This document shows, in pieces, positions 1 through 5,316 of a DNA stretch of 5,316 bases. The position numbers were made by a program, and so were the translations under genes. Where the stretch lies: the NCBI GenBank assembly GCA_938042265.1, contig CALIRN010000264.1, positions 1 through 5,316 on the forward strand. Direction: 5' to 3'. This DNA is from an uncultured Eubacteriaceae bacterium. Its GTDB lineage: Bacteria; Bacillota; Clostridia; Lachnospirales; CAG-274. The notes under the pieces were generated by a model. It was not told where the DNA came from and ran no database searches. It saw only the letters and a list, made by a program, of their open reading frames with translations. How positions within the stretch are numbered: the stretch's first letter is position 1; each line of letters begins with the position of its first letter.

Positions 1-347
1 ATTTAAGGCGCAATGCGGTAAAGAGCACAGAGCCGGTATCCAGCGGAAATGTGCAGACCTACGGTGACCTTACCATAGATTTTGACCGCTATGAGGTGCG
101 TAAAAGAGGCGAGCTTATTAACCTTACACTTAAGGAGTATGATTTGCTTAAATTTCTTGCAACGCAGCAGTCTCAGATTTTTACAAGGGAAAAGCTGCTT
201 GAAAAGGTGTGGGGATATGAGTATTTCGGCGAGCCAAGAGGTGTGGATGTTACTATCAGACGTTTAAGGGAAAAGATTGAGGATGATCCCGGCAAGCCTC
301 GCTATATCAATACCAAAAGAGGTGTAGGCTATTATTTTTCAACGTAA
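1..347 (+). CDS. walR: WalR (YycF) response regulator, 3' part with the winged-helix DNA-binding domain
   Basis: This is the C-terminal part of an OmpR/PhoB-family response regulator. The frame is open to the left edge (first full codon at 3), so the gene starts outside the window and the GTG at 51 is an internal Val codon, not a start. The visible 114 residues begin with LRR, the usual end of the receiver domain, then a short linker, then a complete winged-helix effector domain. The stretches VWGYEYFGEPRGVDVT, RRLREKIEDDPGKP and TKRGVGYY closely match the Bacillus subtilis and staphylococcal WalR effector domain as I recall it, and VDVTIRRLREKIE is the recognition-helix region. The receiver domain and phospho-acceptor Asp are not visible. 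WalR binds TGTWAH-N5-TGTWAH repeats and controls cell-wall hydrolase genes in known Firmicutes. walK starts 27 bases after the stop, so the two are almost certainly co-transcribed. A PhoP-type regulator is the main alternative, but the downstream yycH and yycI favour WalR. Confidence 0.93.
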   Translation, partial: LRRNAVKSTEPVSSGNVQTYGDLTIDFDRYEVRKRGELINLTLKEYDLLKFLATQQSQIFTREKLLEKVWGYEYFGEPRGVDVTIRRLREKIEDDPGKPRYINTKRGVGYYFST

Positions 348-374
348 CAGTTTTTTATGATTATGGTGGTATAA

Positions 375-2135
375 ATGGTTAGTATTCGTTGGAAACTGGT
401 TTTCATGTACTTATCTCTTGTGTTTATTGTTATGCTTGTCAGCGGTACCTTTATTATAATGAGTATTTCGGGACAGGAGAATGAAAGAGCAAGAGAGGAG
501 CTGGAGCAGTATGCGGCTTATATTGAGGAGCAGGTTATAGATCAGTATGAAAGCCCAGAGCAGTTTGCTGAGGGTATAGTAAATTTGGTTATTACAAATT
601 CATCACAGAAGAACTTAAGAGGGCATATACTGGATAAGGACGGTGCAACCGTTGCCAGCTCCCTTACTACGGATAAGGAAAGCTATTTAAGCTTTAACGG
701 CTCTGCGGTAATTTCGGCTTTGGCGGGTCAGGACCAGTTTGTTTCAGGTAAGCGCGAGGCTGACAGAAACGGTCAGGTTAAGGAATGGGTGAGCTATGCT
801 CACAGCGTTAAGGACGTTGACGGAAATGTGGAATATGTGGTTTATGTTCAGATGGACGGTGAAAGCATAAAGCAGAGCCGTAAACAGGTAACAAGCACAA
901 TTATGATTGCGGTGGCGCTTGCTATTGTTATGGGTGCGGCTGTGGGTATGCTGTTTGCAAATACCATTACAGACCCTATTATTGTGCTTACAAAAAAAGC
1001 CAATCTACTTGCAAAGGGCAAGCTGGAGCAGCATGCTGCGGTTAAAAGCAACGATGAGATAGGTCAGCTTACCCGCAGCTTTAATACAATGGCACGTGAG
1101 CTGAGAAAAAACGTTACAGAGGTCGAGAGTCAGAGAGATAAGCTTGAGGTTATACTCCATAATATGACGGACGGAGTGCTTGCTTTTGATGAAAACGGTA
1201 TACTTATTCATGCAAATAAGGTCTGCTATGATATGATTGAAATGGACGATATACTTGTTTCTTTGGACTGGTTTCTTGAAAAGCTTTCATTGGACAGAAG
1301 CTGTATAAGACCGGGGGGCAAGGAGGTAGTTGTCTGCCAGGACGGCAAATATATTTCCGTTGCCCTGGTGCCAAGCTTTGCAGGTAACAAGCTTAACGGA
1401 GTTATTGTGGTGCTCCACGATATTACAAGGCACAGGCAGCTTGATGATATGCGTAAGGAGTTTGTTGCAAATGTAAGCCATGAGATAGGAACTCCTCTTA
1501 CTACAATCAAGGGCTATGCGGAGCTGCTGCTTGACGGTGCCGTTGATGATAAGGAGGTTGCCACGGATTTTCTTAAAGAGATTGATGTGGCTGCTGACAG
1601 AATGAAGCTGCTGCGTGATGACCTGCTGGATTTATCACGCTTTGATACAAAGGTAAATAAATTTGATTTTGAAAAGGCTGACCTTATTGAGCTCATTGAC
1701 GGCTGTGTAAGGCAGAATGTGGTGGTTGCCTCGCAAAAGAACCAGACGCTTAAATTCAGGCGCCCAAAGGAGCCCATGTTTATTATGGCTGACGCCGCAA
1801 GAGTTAATCAGGCAATTACAAATATTATTTCAAACTCTGTAAAATACAGCCCTGAAAATGCTGAAATTAAAATTTTTGCCAGGGCCGATGACAGACACTA
1901 TTCCGTCAGCATCACGGATAATGGCATAGGTATGCCAAAGGAGGCACTTGACAGGATTTTTGAGCGTTTTTACAGGGTGGATAAGGCACGTAGCAGGCAA
2001 ATGGGCGGCAACGGTCTTGGTCTTGCCATTGTTAAGGAAATTATGGATGCTCACCATGGTACCATTAAGGTTCAAAGTCAGGAAGGTAAGGGCACTACCA
2101 TGATTTTAACCTTCCCTAAGTGTGAAGAGGAGTAA
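375..2135 (+). CDS. walK: WalK (YycG) membrane sensor histidine kinase
   Basis: This 586-residue sensor kinase is close in length to B. subtilis WalK (about 611). Domains in order: TM1 at about 8-31; an extracytoplasmic sensor region at about 32-172; TM2 at about 173-195; HAMP at about 196-248; a cytoplasmic PAS at about 257-352; a HisKA dimerisation domain at about 360-425 with phospho-acceptor His369 in FVANVSHEIGTPLTT; and a HATPase domain at about 472-582. Visible ATP-lid motifs are the N box with Asn487 (NIISNSVKY), the G1 box DNGIG at 515-519, the F box FERFYRVDKA and the G2 box GGNGLGLAI from 544. The WalK architecture, the adjacent walR and the downstream yycH/yycI support the name over PhoR. 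The ATG is preceded by a GGTGG-like Shine-Dalgarno at 365-369, and an in-frame TAA lies directly before it, which fixes the start. Oddities: the Arg usual three residues after the catalytic His is Gly372, and the PAS metal ligands known in Staphylococcus are only half kept. Confidence 0.95.
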   Translation: MVSIRWKLVFMYLSLVFIVMLVSGTFIIMSISGQENERAREELEQYAAYIEEQVIDQYESPEQFAEGIVNLVITNSSQKNLRGHILDKDGATVASSLTTDKESYLSFNGSAVISALAGQDQFVSGKREADRNGQVKEWVSYAHSVKDVDGNVEYVVYVQMDGESIKQSRKQVTSTIMIAVALAIVMGAAVGMLFANTITDPIIVLTKKANLLAKGKLEQHAAVKSNDEIGQLTRSFNTMARELRKNVTEVESQRDKLEVILHNMTDGVLAFDENGILIHANKVCYDMIEMDDILVSLDWFLEKLSLDRSCIRPGGKEVVVCQDGKYISVALVPSFAGNKLNGVIVVLHDITRHRQLDDMRKEFVANVSHEIGTPLTTIKGYAELLLDGAVDDKEVATDFLKEIDVAADRMKLLRDDLLDLSRFDTKVNKFDFEKADLIELIDGCVRQNVVVASQKNQTLKFRRPKEPMFIMADAARVNQAITNIISNSVKYSPENAEIKIFARADDRHYSVSITDNGIGMPKEALDRIFERFYRVDKARSRQMGGNGLGLAIVKEIMDAHHGTIKVQSQEGKGTTMILTFPKCEEE

Positions 2136-2184
2136 ATGTTTTTTTGGCAAAAATTGTTGTAATATAAATTTAATATTTGACGTG

Positions 2185-2221
2185 TGTCGCTTGTTAAGCA
2201 GTGTTGACGGCATTTGCGACA
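2185..2221. repeat. Inverted repeat TGTCGC / GCGACA
   Basis: The arms TGTCGC (2185-2190) and GCGACA (2216-2221) are perfect inverted copies around a 25-base spacer. A smaller hairpin GCTT-GTT-AAGC (2189-2199) overlaps the left arm. No T run follows, so it is not a standard terminator. It could be an operator for another regulator, an mRNA hairpin at the walRK 3' end, or chance. Confidence 0.4.
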
Positions 2222-2234
2222 GGCTTTAAAAAAA

Positions 2235-2262
2235 TGTAACGCTAATGTAATTGATTTGTAAC
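2235..2262 (+). promoter_or_regulatory. Predicted WalR box: three TGTAAC/T direct repeats, 11-bp period
   Basis: TGTAAC (2235-2240), TGTAAT (2246-2251) and TGTAAC (2257-2262) are separated by exactly five bases each (GCTAA and TGATT). All three fit the published WalR consensus TGTWAH-N5-TGTWAH, so this is two overlapping perfect WalR boxes on one face of the helix. The last hexamer ends 10 bases before the -10 element, overlapping the -35 region. That is the position from which PhoB/OmpR-type regulators typically activate. The related PhoP box, read on the opposite strand, is similar in form and is the main alternative. The adjacent walRK and downstream yycHI favour WalR. Confidence 0.75.
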
Positions 2263-2278
2263 ATATTGGGTGTATAAT
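2251..2278 (+). promoter_or_regulatory. Predicted promoter of the secreted protein-yycH-yycI operon
   Basis: A consensus -10 TATAAT lies at 2273-2278. The best -35 is TTGATT at 2251-2256 with a 16-base spacer, matching consensus at only four of six positions. A perfect -10 with a weak -35 inside an activator box is typical of an activator-dependent sigma-A promoter. Transcription should start near 2285, giving a leader of about 45-50 bases. No other promoter is evident before yycH or yycI. Confidence 0.7.
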
Positions 2279-2317
2279 ATAATTGTGTAGAGAAAATGGT
2301 ATGTTTACTGATTTTAG

Positions 2318-2324
2318 AAAGGAG
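2318..2324 (+). promoter_or_regulatory. Ribosome binding site AAAGGAG that fixes the start at 2332
   Basis: AAAGGAG is a near-perfect Shine-Dalgarno sequence seven bases before the ATG at 2332. An upstream in-frame ATG at 2296 has no comparable site and would put a non-signal-peptide extension in front of MKKLLAG, so it is rejected as the start. Confidence 0.85.
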
Positions 2325-2331
2325 TACTGCA

Positions 2332-2784
2332 ATGAAAAAGTTATTAGCAGGTTTTATACTTTTAATGGGCATAATAACTGCACAGAGCGTTTCTGTGCTG
2401 GCAGCTGCTCCTGTTGATAAATTTGCTATTACAGGGGGCGTTGATACATCAAAGTCCGTTGAAATAACATTTGACTCAACAAGGATAATTTCAGGTACTG
2501 CCGAGAAAGGTGCGGATATTGAAATAACCGTGTATGAGCAAAAGGCTAAGGCTGATGGTACTACATACTTAAGTACGGTAAATACATACAGCTTAACTGT
2601 GGGTTCAACAGGTATTTTCAGCCAGAGTGTGGACCTTGTGGAGGGCAAAAATTACGTTGTAATTGCTGCCGATAAGGGTGATAAGCATTCGCAGGCATCT
2701 GCAACTATCAACAGAAAGGGTCATGCAATTAAATCTGTGCTTTCTCAGTATATTGCCCTGCCCGGTCAAAAGAGCGGCTGGTAA
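2332..2784 (+). CDS. Small secreted protein with one predicted Ig-like beta-sandwich domain; function unknown
   Basis: I do not recognise a named family for this 150-residue protein. The start at 2332 is preferred over an in-frame ATG at 2296 because it has a strong AAAGGAG site (2318-2324) seven bases upstream and begins a clear signal peptide: KK at 2-3, a hydrophobic core at about 4-17, and cleavage near Ala24-Ala26. There is no lipobox Cys (the protein has no Cys at all), no LPxTG motif and no second membrane segment, so the mature protein of about 125 residues should be released or loosely wall-bound. Residues 43-127 show alternating strands with the pattern ISGTAEKGADIEITVYE, then GIFSQSVDLVEGKNYVVIAA. 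This resembles the bacterial Ig-like or glucodextranase-B-like domains of wall-associated proteins. A basic, Gly-containing tail of about 23 residues follows, ending in Trp. The gene sits behind a predicted WalR box and 33 bases before yycH, suggesting a role in envelope stress or WalK signalling. Confidence 0.85.
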   Translation: MKKLLAGFILLMGIITAQSVSVLAAAPVDKFAITGGVDTSKSVEITFDSTRIISGTAEKGADIEITVYEQKAKADGTTYLSTVNTYSLTVGSTGIFSQSVDLVEGKNYVVIAADKGDKHSQASATINRKGHAIKSVLSQYIALPGQKSGW

Positions 2785-2817
2785 GCATAAATGCCACTGC
2801 TCCAAAAAGGTGAATTT

Positions 2818-4167
2818 ATGAAAAGTGTAGGTAAAAACTTTATAATTGCTTTTTTGATGATTTTGGCTATATATCAGACTGCGGAGTTATGGTTTGAAGA
2901 TTTTTCAGGCCATAACTTTTTTTCTTTTACGGACAAAACCTCCGTTTTGCAGCAGGGCGGTGAAATAAGCCATACTCTTGAGCGCATAATCATCAATTTA
3001 GGCGACAATAAAATGCTTTGCCGTGAAAACGGCATTTACAGCAGCAGCTTTAAGGATTCCACAGATGAGATAATAACAAAGCTTTTGCGAAAGGGCGAGG
3101 TTGTATCCGAGGGTACTGCCAACTGGAAGAGTATACTCCAAAGCAAATGCTTTGTTTATGAATACAGCTGTATCCTTGGCAAAAATGAGGCGGAGGCTTT
3201 TTTGGGCATTTCAAATGGCAATACGGGTAAAATCAAAAGCTTTGATACGTTAGTGCTTTCCTGTGACGGCGGCAGTGCAAGGCTGAGGTTTATTAATTCC
3301 AAAACACTGTGGAGTATGGAGCTGATGATTGATGACAATAGTCTTGCCTCCGATGTTAACGGACTTTTTAGCGGATTTTCGGGCATGGGTGAAAAAATTT
3401 ATTATATTTCCAGTGTACAAAACGGTTTTGAGATATTTAACGGCAATGTTTTTATCCCCCGGTGGGACGGTCAGAGTGTAAGCTATTCCTATGTTTCACC
3501 GCGGCTTCAGTATGCCGATGAGGAGGACAGGACTGCATTGGAGGGAGAAGTAAATCTTTTCTTTGATAATCCTGCGGGCAAGTGGAGTAATAATATAAAC
3601 GGTGTACTTAATTACAGTGATGAAAGCGCAGTAGTAAAGTATTATCCCAAGGGTGTGCTGGAGTACTCTAACTACAGTACAGGCAATCAGACTGATGAAA
3701 ACGGTTTTTATACAAACTATATGGCTTGTCAGGCTGTGCTTGAAAGGGATTTGGGTATAAGCAACGAGTTTTACCTTAGGGATTACAGCTTTGAGGGCGG
3801 TCAGTATATTATGTATTTCGGATACAAGGCAAACAATTTTCCTATTGTTATGAGTGACAGCCTTAAGGAAGCCACGGGTATGAAGGACTATATTGAGCTT
3901 TGCGCCAGCTATGGCAGAGTATCAAGATATAAGCGTTACTGCGTTGTTTATAGCCTTGAAAGCAAGGAGAGCATGACGGCAGGCTGTGATTTTCTGTATG
4001 CTGTTGATGATGTCTATAATGAGCTGGATGAGGCTGACCAGCCTAGAGTTGACGAGCTATCTCTTGCATATATAGACGGTGGTGAGGAGAATAATATGTC
4101 ACTTTGGTGGATAATTGATATTGACGGCATCAAATACATTAGGGATGCGGGGGCGGCAGGCGGATAA
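2818..4167 (+). CDS. yycH: YycH (WalH), membrane-anchored WalK modulator
   Basis: This 449-residue protein matches the usual YycH length (about 455 in B. subtilis). It has a short cytoplasmic N-terminus, one membrane segment at about 7-25 (FIIAFLMILAIYQTAELW, the typical YycH N-terminal style) and a large extracytoplasmic part to the end. Sequence conservation in YycH is low, so the call leans on topology, length, and its place directly before yycI and downstream of walRK. In B. subtilis YycH and YycI contact WalK in the membrane and restrain it; in Staphylococcus aureus they activate it, so the direction here cannot be predicted. An in-frame ATG at 2791 would add nine residues, but AAAAAGGTG at 2804-2812, five bases before the ATG at 2818, makes the latter the better start. 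It lies 33 bases after the secreted-protein gene with no promoter between, so the two are probably co-transcribed. The stop overlaps the yycI start. Confidence 0.85.
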   Translation: MKSVGKNFIIAFLMILAIYQTAELWFEDFSGHNFFSFTDKTSVLQQGGEISHTLERIIINLGDNKMLCRENGIYSSSFKDSTDEIITKLLRKGEVVSEGTANWKSILQSKCFVYEYSCILGKNEAEAFLGISNGNTGKIKSFDTLVLSCDGGSARLRFINSKTLWSMELMIDDNSLASDVNGLFSGFSGMGEKIYYISSVQNGFEIFNGNVFIPRWDGQSVSYSYVSPRLQYADEEDRTALEGEVNLFFDNPAGKWSNNINGVLNYSDESAVVKYYPKGVLEYSNYSTGNQTDENGFYTNYMACQAVLERDLGISNEFYLRDYSFEGGQYIMYFGYKANNFPIVMSDSLKEATGMKDYIELCASYGRVSRYKRYCVVYSLESKESMTAGCDFLYAVDDVYNELDEADQPRVDELSLAYIDGGEENNMSLWWIIDIDGIKYIRDAGAAGG

Positions 4168-5006
4168 TGGAATGGAAAAAGGCTAAAAATTATACCATAG
4201 TTTTTCTTATTGTAATTAACTGTCTGTTTTTTGTGCTTAATATAGTAAAGCTCAGTGAAACCAGGCTTAGTGCAGAGGATATACGTGCTGTTTCCACAGT
4301 GCTTAAGGATAGAGGAATAACGCTGAATTGTGAGCTGACGGAGGATTTTTCCGATATGGGTCAGCTTTATATGCGCTCATATGAATATGACAACATTGTT
4401 TTGCAGGAGATATTTTTCGGCAAAATAAGCGGTGTCAGACGTACGGAGGAGGACGGAGACATAGTGTTTTCCGGAGATAAGGGCAGGCTTACTGTTTCAA
4501 GTGACTGTGTACGTTTTGAAGGAGAGCTGGGAGGCAGGTTGGTTATTGATGAGGATACAGCGGCAGCTTATCTGGCTGGATATGTAAATGAGCTTAATCG
4601 TCGGTTTACAGATTACAGGGAGCGTGTGAAATTTGCCGCTGACGGAGGATATTATTTTGAGTTTGGGCAGCGCTTTCATAATCAGCTTGTATTAAGCAAT
4701 TATTTAAAGGCGTGGGTTTATGAAAATGGAAAAATAGAAATTGTTTTCAATTATCAGCAGCCTGTTGAGTATAAGGGCAGCAAAGAGGAGATAATCTCCG
4801 CCGATGAGGCGGTTTATGCTGCATCAAAGTCGATTATGGCTGACTTTGTCGCAACTACCATAGATGGGGTGGAAAAGGGCTATTATCTTACCGAAAGACA
4901 TGGCAGTGGAGAGCTGGCGGCAGTACCTCAGTACAAGGTTTATGTGGATGGGGGAACGGCAGCATATTATGTAAATGCTTACAGTGGTGATGTTGTAAAA
5001 GATTGA
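4167..5006 (+). CDS. yycI: YycI (WalI), membrane-anchored WalK modulator
   Basis: At 279 residues this equals the usual YycI length (280 in B. subtilis). The N-terminus MEWKKAKNYTIVFLIVINC has the family's typical M-[DE]-W-x-K-x-K start running into a single membrane helix at about 9-27. The rest is extracytoplasmic. The C-terminal VPQYKVYVDGG and AAYYVNAYSGDVV resemble the closing strands of the YycI fold, in which a W or Y-x-V and a YYVNAYTGE-like motif are common. The family acts with YycH as a heterodimer on WalK. The start codon overlaps the yycH stop by one base (TAATG), which points to translational coupling and matched amounts of the two proteins; the Shine-Dalgarno is a modest AGGCGG at 4158-4163. 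The gene is followed by a strong terminator, which ends the operon. I see no walJ (yycJ) or htrA-type protease gene, which often follow in bacilli. Confidence 0.9.
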   Translation: MEWKKAKNYTIVFLIVINCLFFVLNIVKLSETRLSAEDIRAVSTVLKDRGITLNCELTEDFSDMGQLYMRSYEYDNIVLQEIFFGKISGVRRTEEDGDIVFSGDKGRLTVSSDCVRFEGELGGRLVIDEDTAAAYLAGYVNELNRRFTDYRERVKFAADGGYYFEFGQRFHNQLVLSNYLKAWVYENGKIEIVFNYQQPVEYKGSKEEIISADEAVYAASKSIMADFVATTIDGVEKGYYLTERHGSGELAAVPQYKVYVDGGTAAYYVNAYSGDVVKD

Positions 5007-5041
5007 TGTGAAAAGTTTCTTCCATATAATTAGTGTATTAT

Positions 5042-5077
5042 ATATCACCTGTAAGGCTTGATACAGGTGATATTTTT
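5042..5077 (+). terminator. Intrinsic terminator after yycI
   Basis: A perfect 12-bp stem (ATATCACCTGTA at 5042-5053 with its complement at 5062-5073) around the eight-base loop AGGCTTGA is followed by T5074-T5077. It lies 35 bases after the yycI stop and should end the operon and shield the downstream promoter from read-through. No matching T run exists for the minus strand, so it looks one-directional. Confidence 0.92.
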
Positions 5078-5141
5078 ATGGGAATAATTTTATCATAAAG
5101 GGGAAAAGTAAAATATAGGTTAAGCCTTGGTTAAAGCTATT

Positions 5142-5182
5142 TTGAAAAAAATAAAAAAAATACGAAAAATTTAAAAAAATTG
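5142..5182 (+). promoter_or_regulatory. A-tract UP-like element upstream of the rRNA-type promoter
   Basis: About 40 bases almost entirely of A runs broken by single T or CG bases lie directly upstream of the -35. Such phased A-tracts bind the RNA polymerase alpha C-terminal domains and are typical of rRNA and other very strong promoters. The function is inferred from composition and position. Confidence 0.65.
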
Positions 5183-5211
5183 TTGACAATCCCCTTTTGT
5201 TATGTTATTAT
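5183..5211 (+). promoter_or_regulatory. Strong promoter, probably of an rRNA operon
   Basis: The consensus -35 TTGACA (5183-5188) and the -10 TATTAT (5206-5211) have an ideal 17-base spacer, and TG at 5203-5204 makes an extended -10. Transcription should start at about G5217 or G5218. A +1 G is usual for Bacillus rRNA promoters, whose output follows GTP level. The leader that follows supports the rRNA assignment. An overlapping TATAAT at 5209-5214 would need a 20-base spacer and is less likely. Confidence 0.85.
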
Positions 5212-5216
5212 AATTA

Positions 5217-5316
5217 GGCGCTGTCAGAGAGAAGAAAATAAATCTCTTAAAATGGCAGCCGTTGCACCTTGAAAACTGAATAACAAACACAACGATAACG
5301 AGGTAAAAATTATATA
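5217..5316 (+). other. Leader of a probable rRNA operon, with hairpin and boxA-like antitermination site; continues past the window
   Basis: The first bases of the transcript can form a two-part hairpin: GCTGTCA (5220-5226) with TGGCAGC (5253-5259, one G-U pair), and inside it AGAGA (5228-5232) with TCTCT (5243-5247). Next comes TTGCACCTTGAAAACTGAA (5262-5280), the element found in front of 16S and in the 16S-23S spacer of many Firmicutes, comparable to a boxA/Nus site. The hairpin followed by this box is the usual layout of rRNA antitermination leaders. No mature rRNA is inside the window; 16S rRNA is expected downstream. A tRNA cluster is a less likely alternative. Confidence 0.75.

Larger units (their letters stand above)
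2136..2331 (+). other. Regulatory gap between walK and the secreted-protein gene
   Basis: This 196-base stretch has no convincing coding region. It holds an inverted repeat (2185-2221), three 11-bp-spaced WalR-type hexamers (2235-2262), a promoter (2251-2278) and a good ribosome binding site (2318-2324), each listed separately. I see no clear intrinsic terminator for walRK: the T run after the walK stop has no GC stem before it. Some read-through from walRK into the downstream genes is therefore plausible. Confidence 0.8.

Noticed and set aside
51..347. A separate 98-residue gene starting at GTG 51
   Set aside because: The frame is open to the left edge and upstream codons encode the receiver-effector linker of WalR; this is the end of a longer gene.
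848..2075. Minus-strand open frames inside walK
   Set aside because: They overlap a well-conserved kinase gene, have no ribosome sites or recognisable domains, and are shadows of the coding frame.
2139..2153. Possible terminator after walK (T run followed by GGC and A run)
   Set aside because: The stem would be only A-T pairs with no T tail after it, so it is not a credible intrinsic terminator.
2158..2197. Extra single TGTWAH hexamers (2158-2163, 2192-2197)
   Set aside because: Neither has a partner at 11-bp spacing; such six-base matches are common by chance in AT-rich DNA.
2204..2232. Second promoter with TTGACG (2204-2209) upstream of the WalR box
   Set aside because: The best -10 at the right spacing is TAAAAA, which is poor; the TATAAT at 2273 is far better.
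2296..2331. Earlier ATG for the secreted protein gene
   Set aside because: It has no ribosome binding site and places a non-signal extension before a textbook signal peptide; the 2332 ATG has a strong site.
2226..2648. 140-residue minus-strand open frame across the secreted protein gene
   Set aside because: It would run through the promoter region and antisense to a gene with a signal peptide and strong RBS; no supporting start signal was seen.
2791..2817. Earlier ATG for yycH
   Set aside because: It lacks a good Shine-Dalgarno, whereas the ATG at 2818 has AAAAAGGTG at the right distance; the nine extra residues do not look like a YycH N-terminus.
5118..5137. Short direct repeat GGTTAAGC / GGTTAAAGC before the rRNA promoter
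   Set aside because: Imperfect, only two copies, and too short to separate from chance in this AT-rich spacer.
1..5316. CRISPR array, insertion sequence, tRNA or phage genes
   Set aside because: No repeat-spacer pattern, transposase, terminal repeats, cloverleaf or phage-like gene was found in the window.

Overview
The window reads as chromosome of a low-to-moderate GC Gram-positive bacterium, most likely a member of the Clostridia (class-level inference only). The evidence is a WalR/WalK (YycF/YycG) two-component system followed by genes fitting YycH and YycI, Firmicutes-type Shine-Dalgarno sites, and a clostridial-style rRNA leader (CCTTGAAAACTGAA) at the right edge. All genes run on the + strand.

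Layout: (1) 1-347, 3' end of walR, encoding the DNA-binding domain. (2) 375-2135, walK, a complete sensor kinase. (3) 2136-2331, a 196-bp regulatory gap with an inverted repeat, three TGTAAC/T hexamers at exact 11-bp spacing that match the published WalR box, and a promoter overlapping the last of them. (4) 2332-2784, a small secreted protein with one probable Ig-like domain, not recognised as a named family. (5) 2818-4167 and 4167-5006, yycH and yycI, overlapping by one base. (6) 5042-5077, a strong intrinsic terminator. (7) 5143-5316, an A-rich UP-like element, a near-consensus extended -10 promoter and a leader with the rRNA antitermination-type box; the structural RNA itself lies beyond the window.

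How the genes may work together: WalK senses the state of the cell envelope and phosphorylates WalR, which in known Firmicutes controls peptidoglycan hydrolases. YycH and YycI are membrane-anchored modulators of WalK. Here they do not directly follow walK. They are preceded by a secreted protein gene and by a predicted WalR-controlled promoter. This suggests a feedback circuit in which WalR sets the level of its own kinase modulators together with a new extracytoplasmic partner. That circuit is the most interesting point in the window. It rests on motif matching and gene order and is untested.
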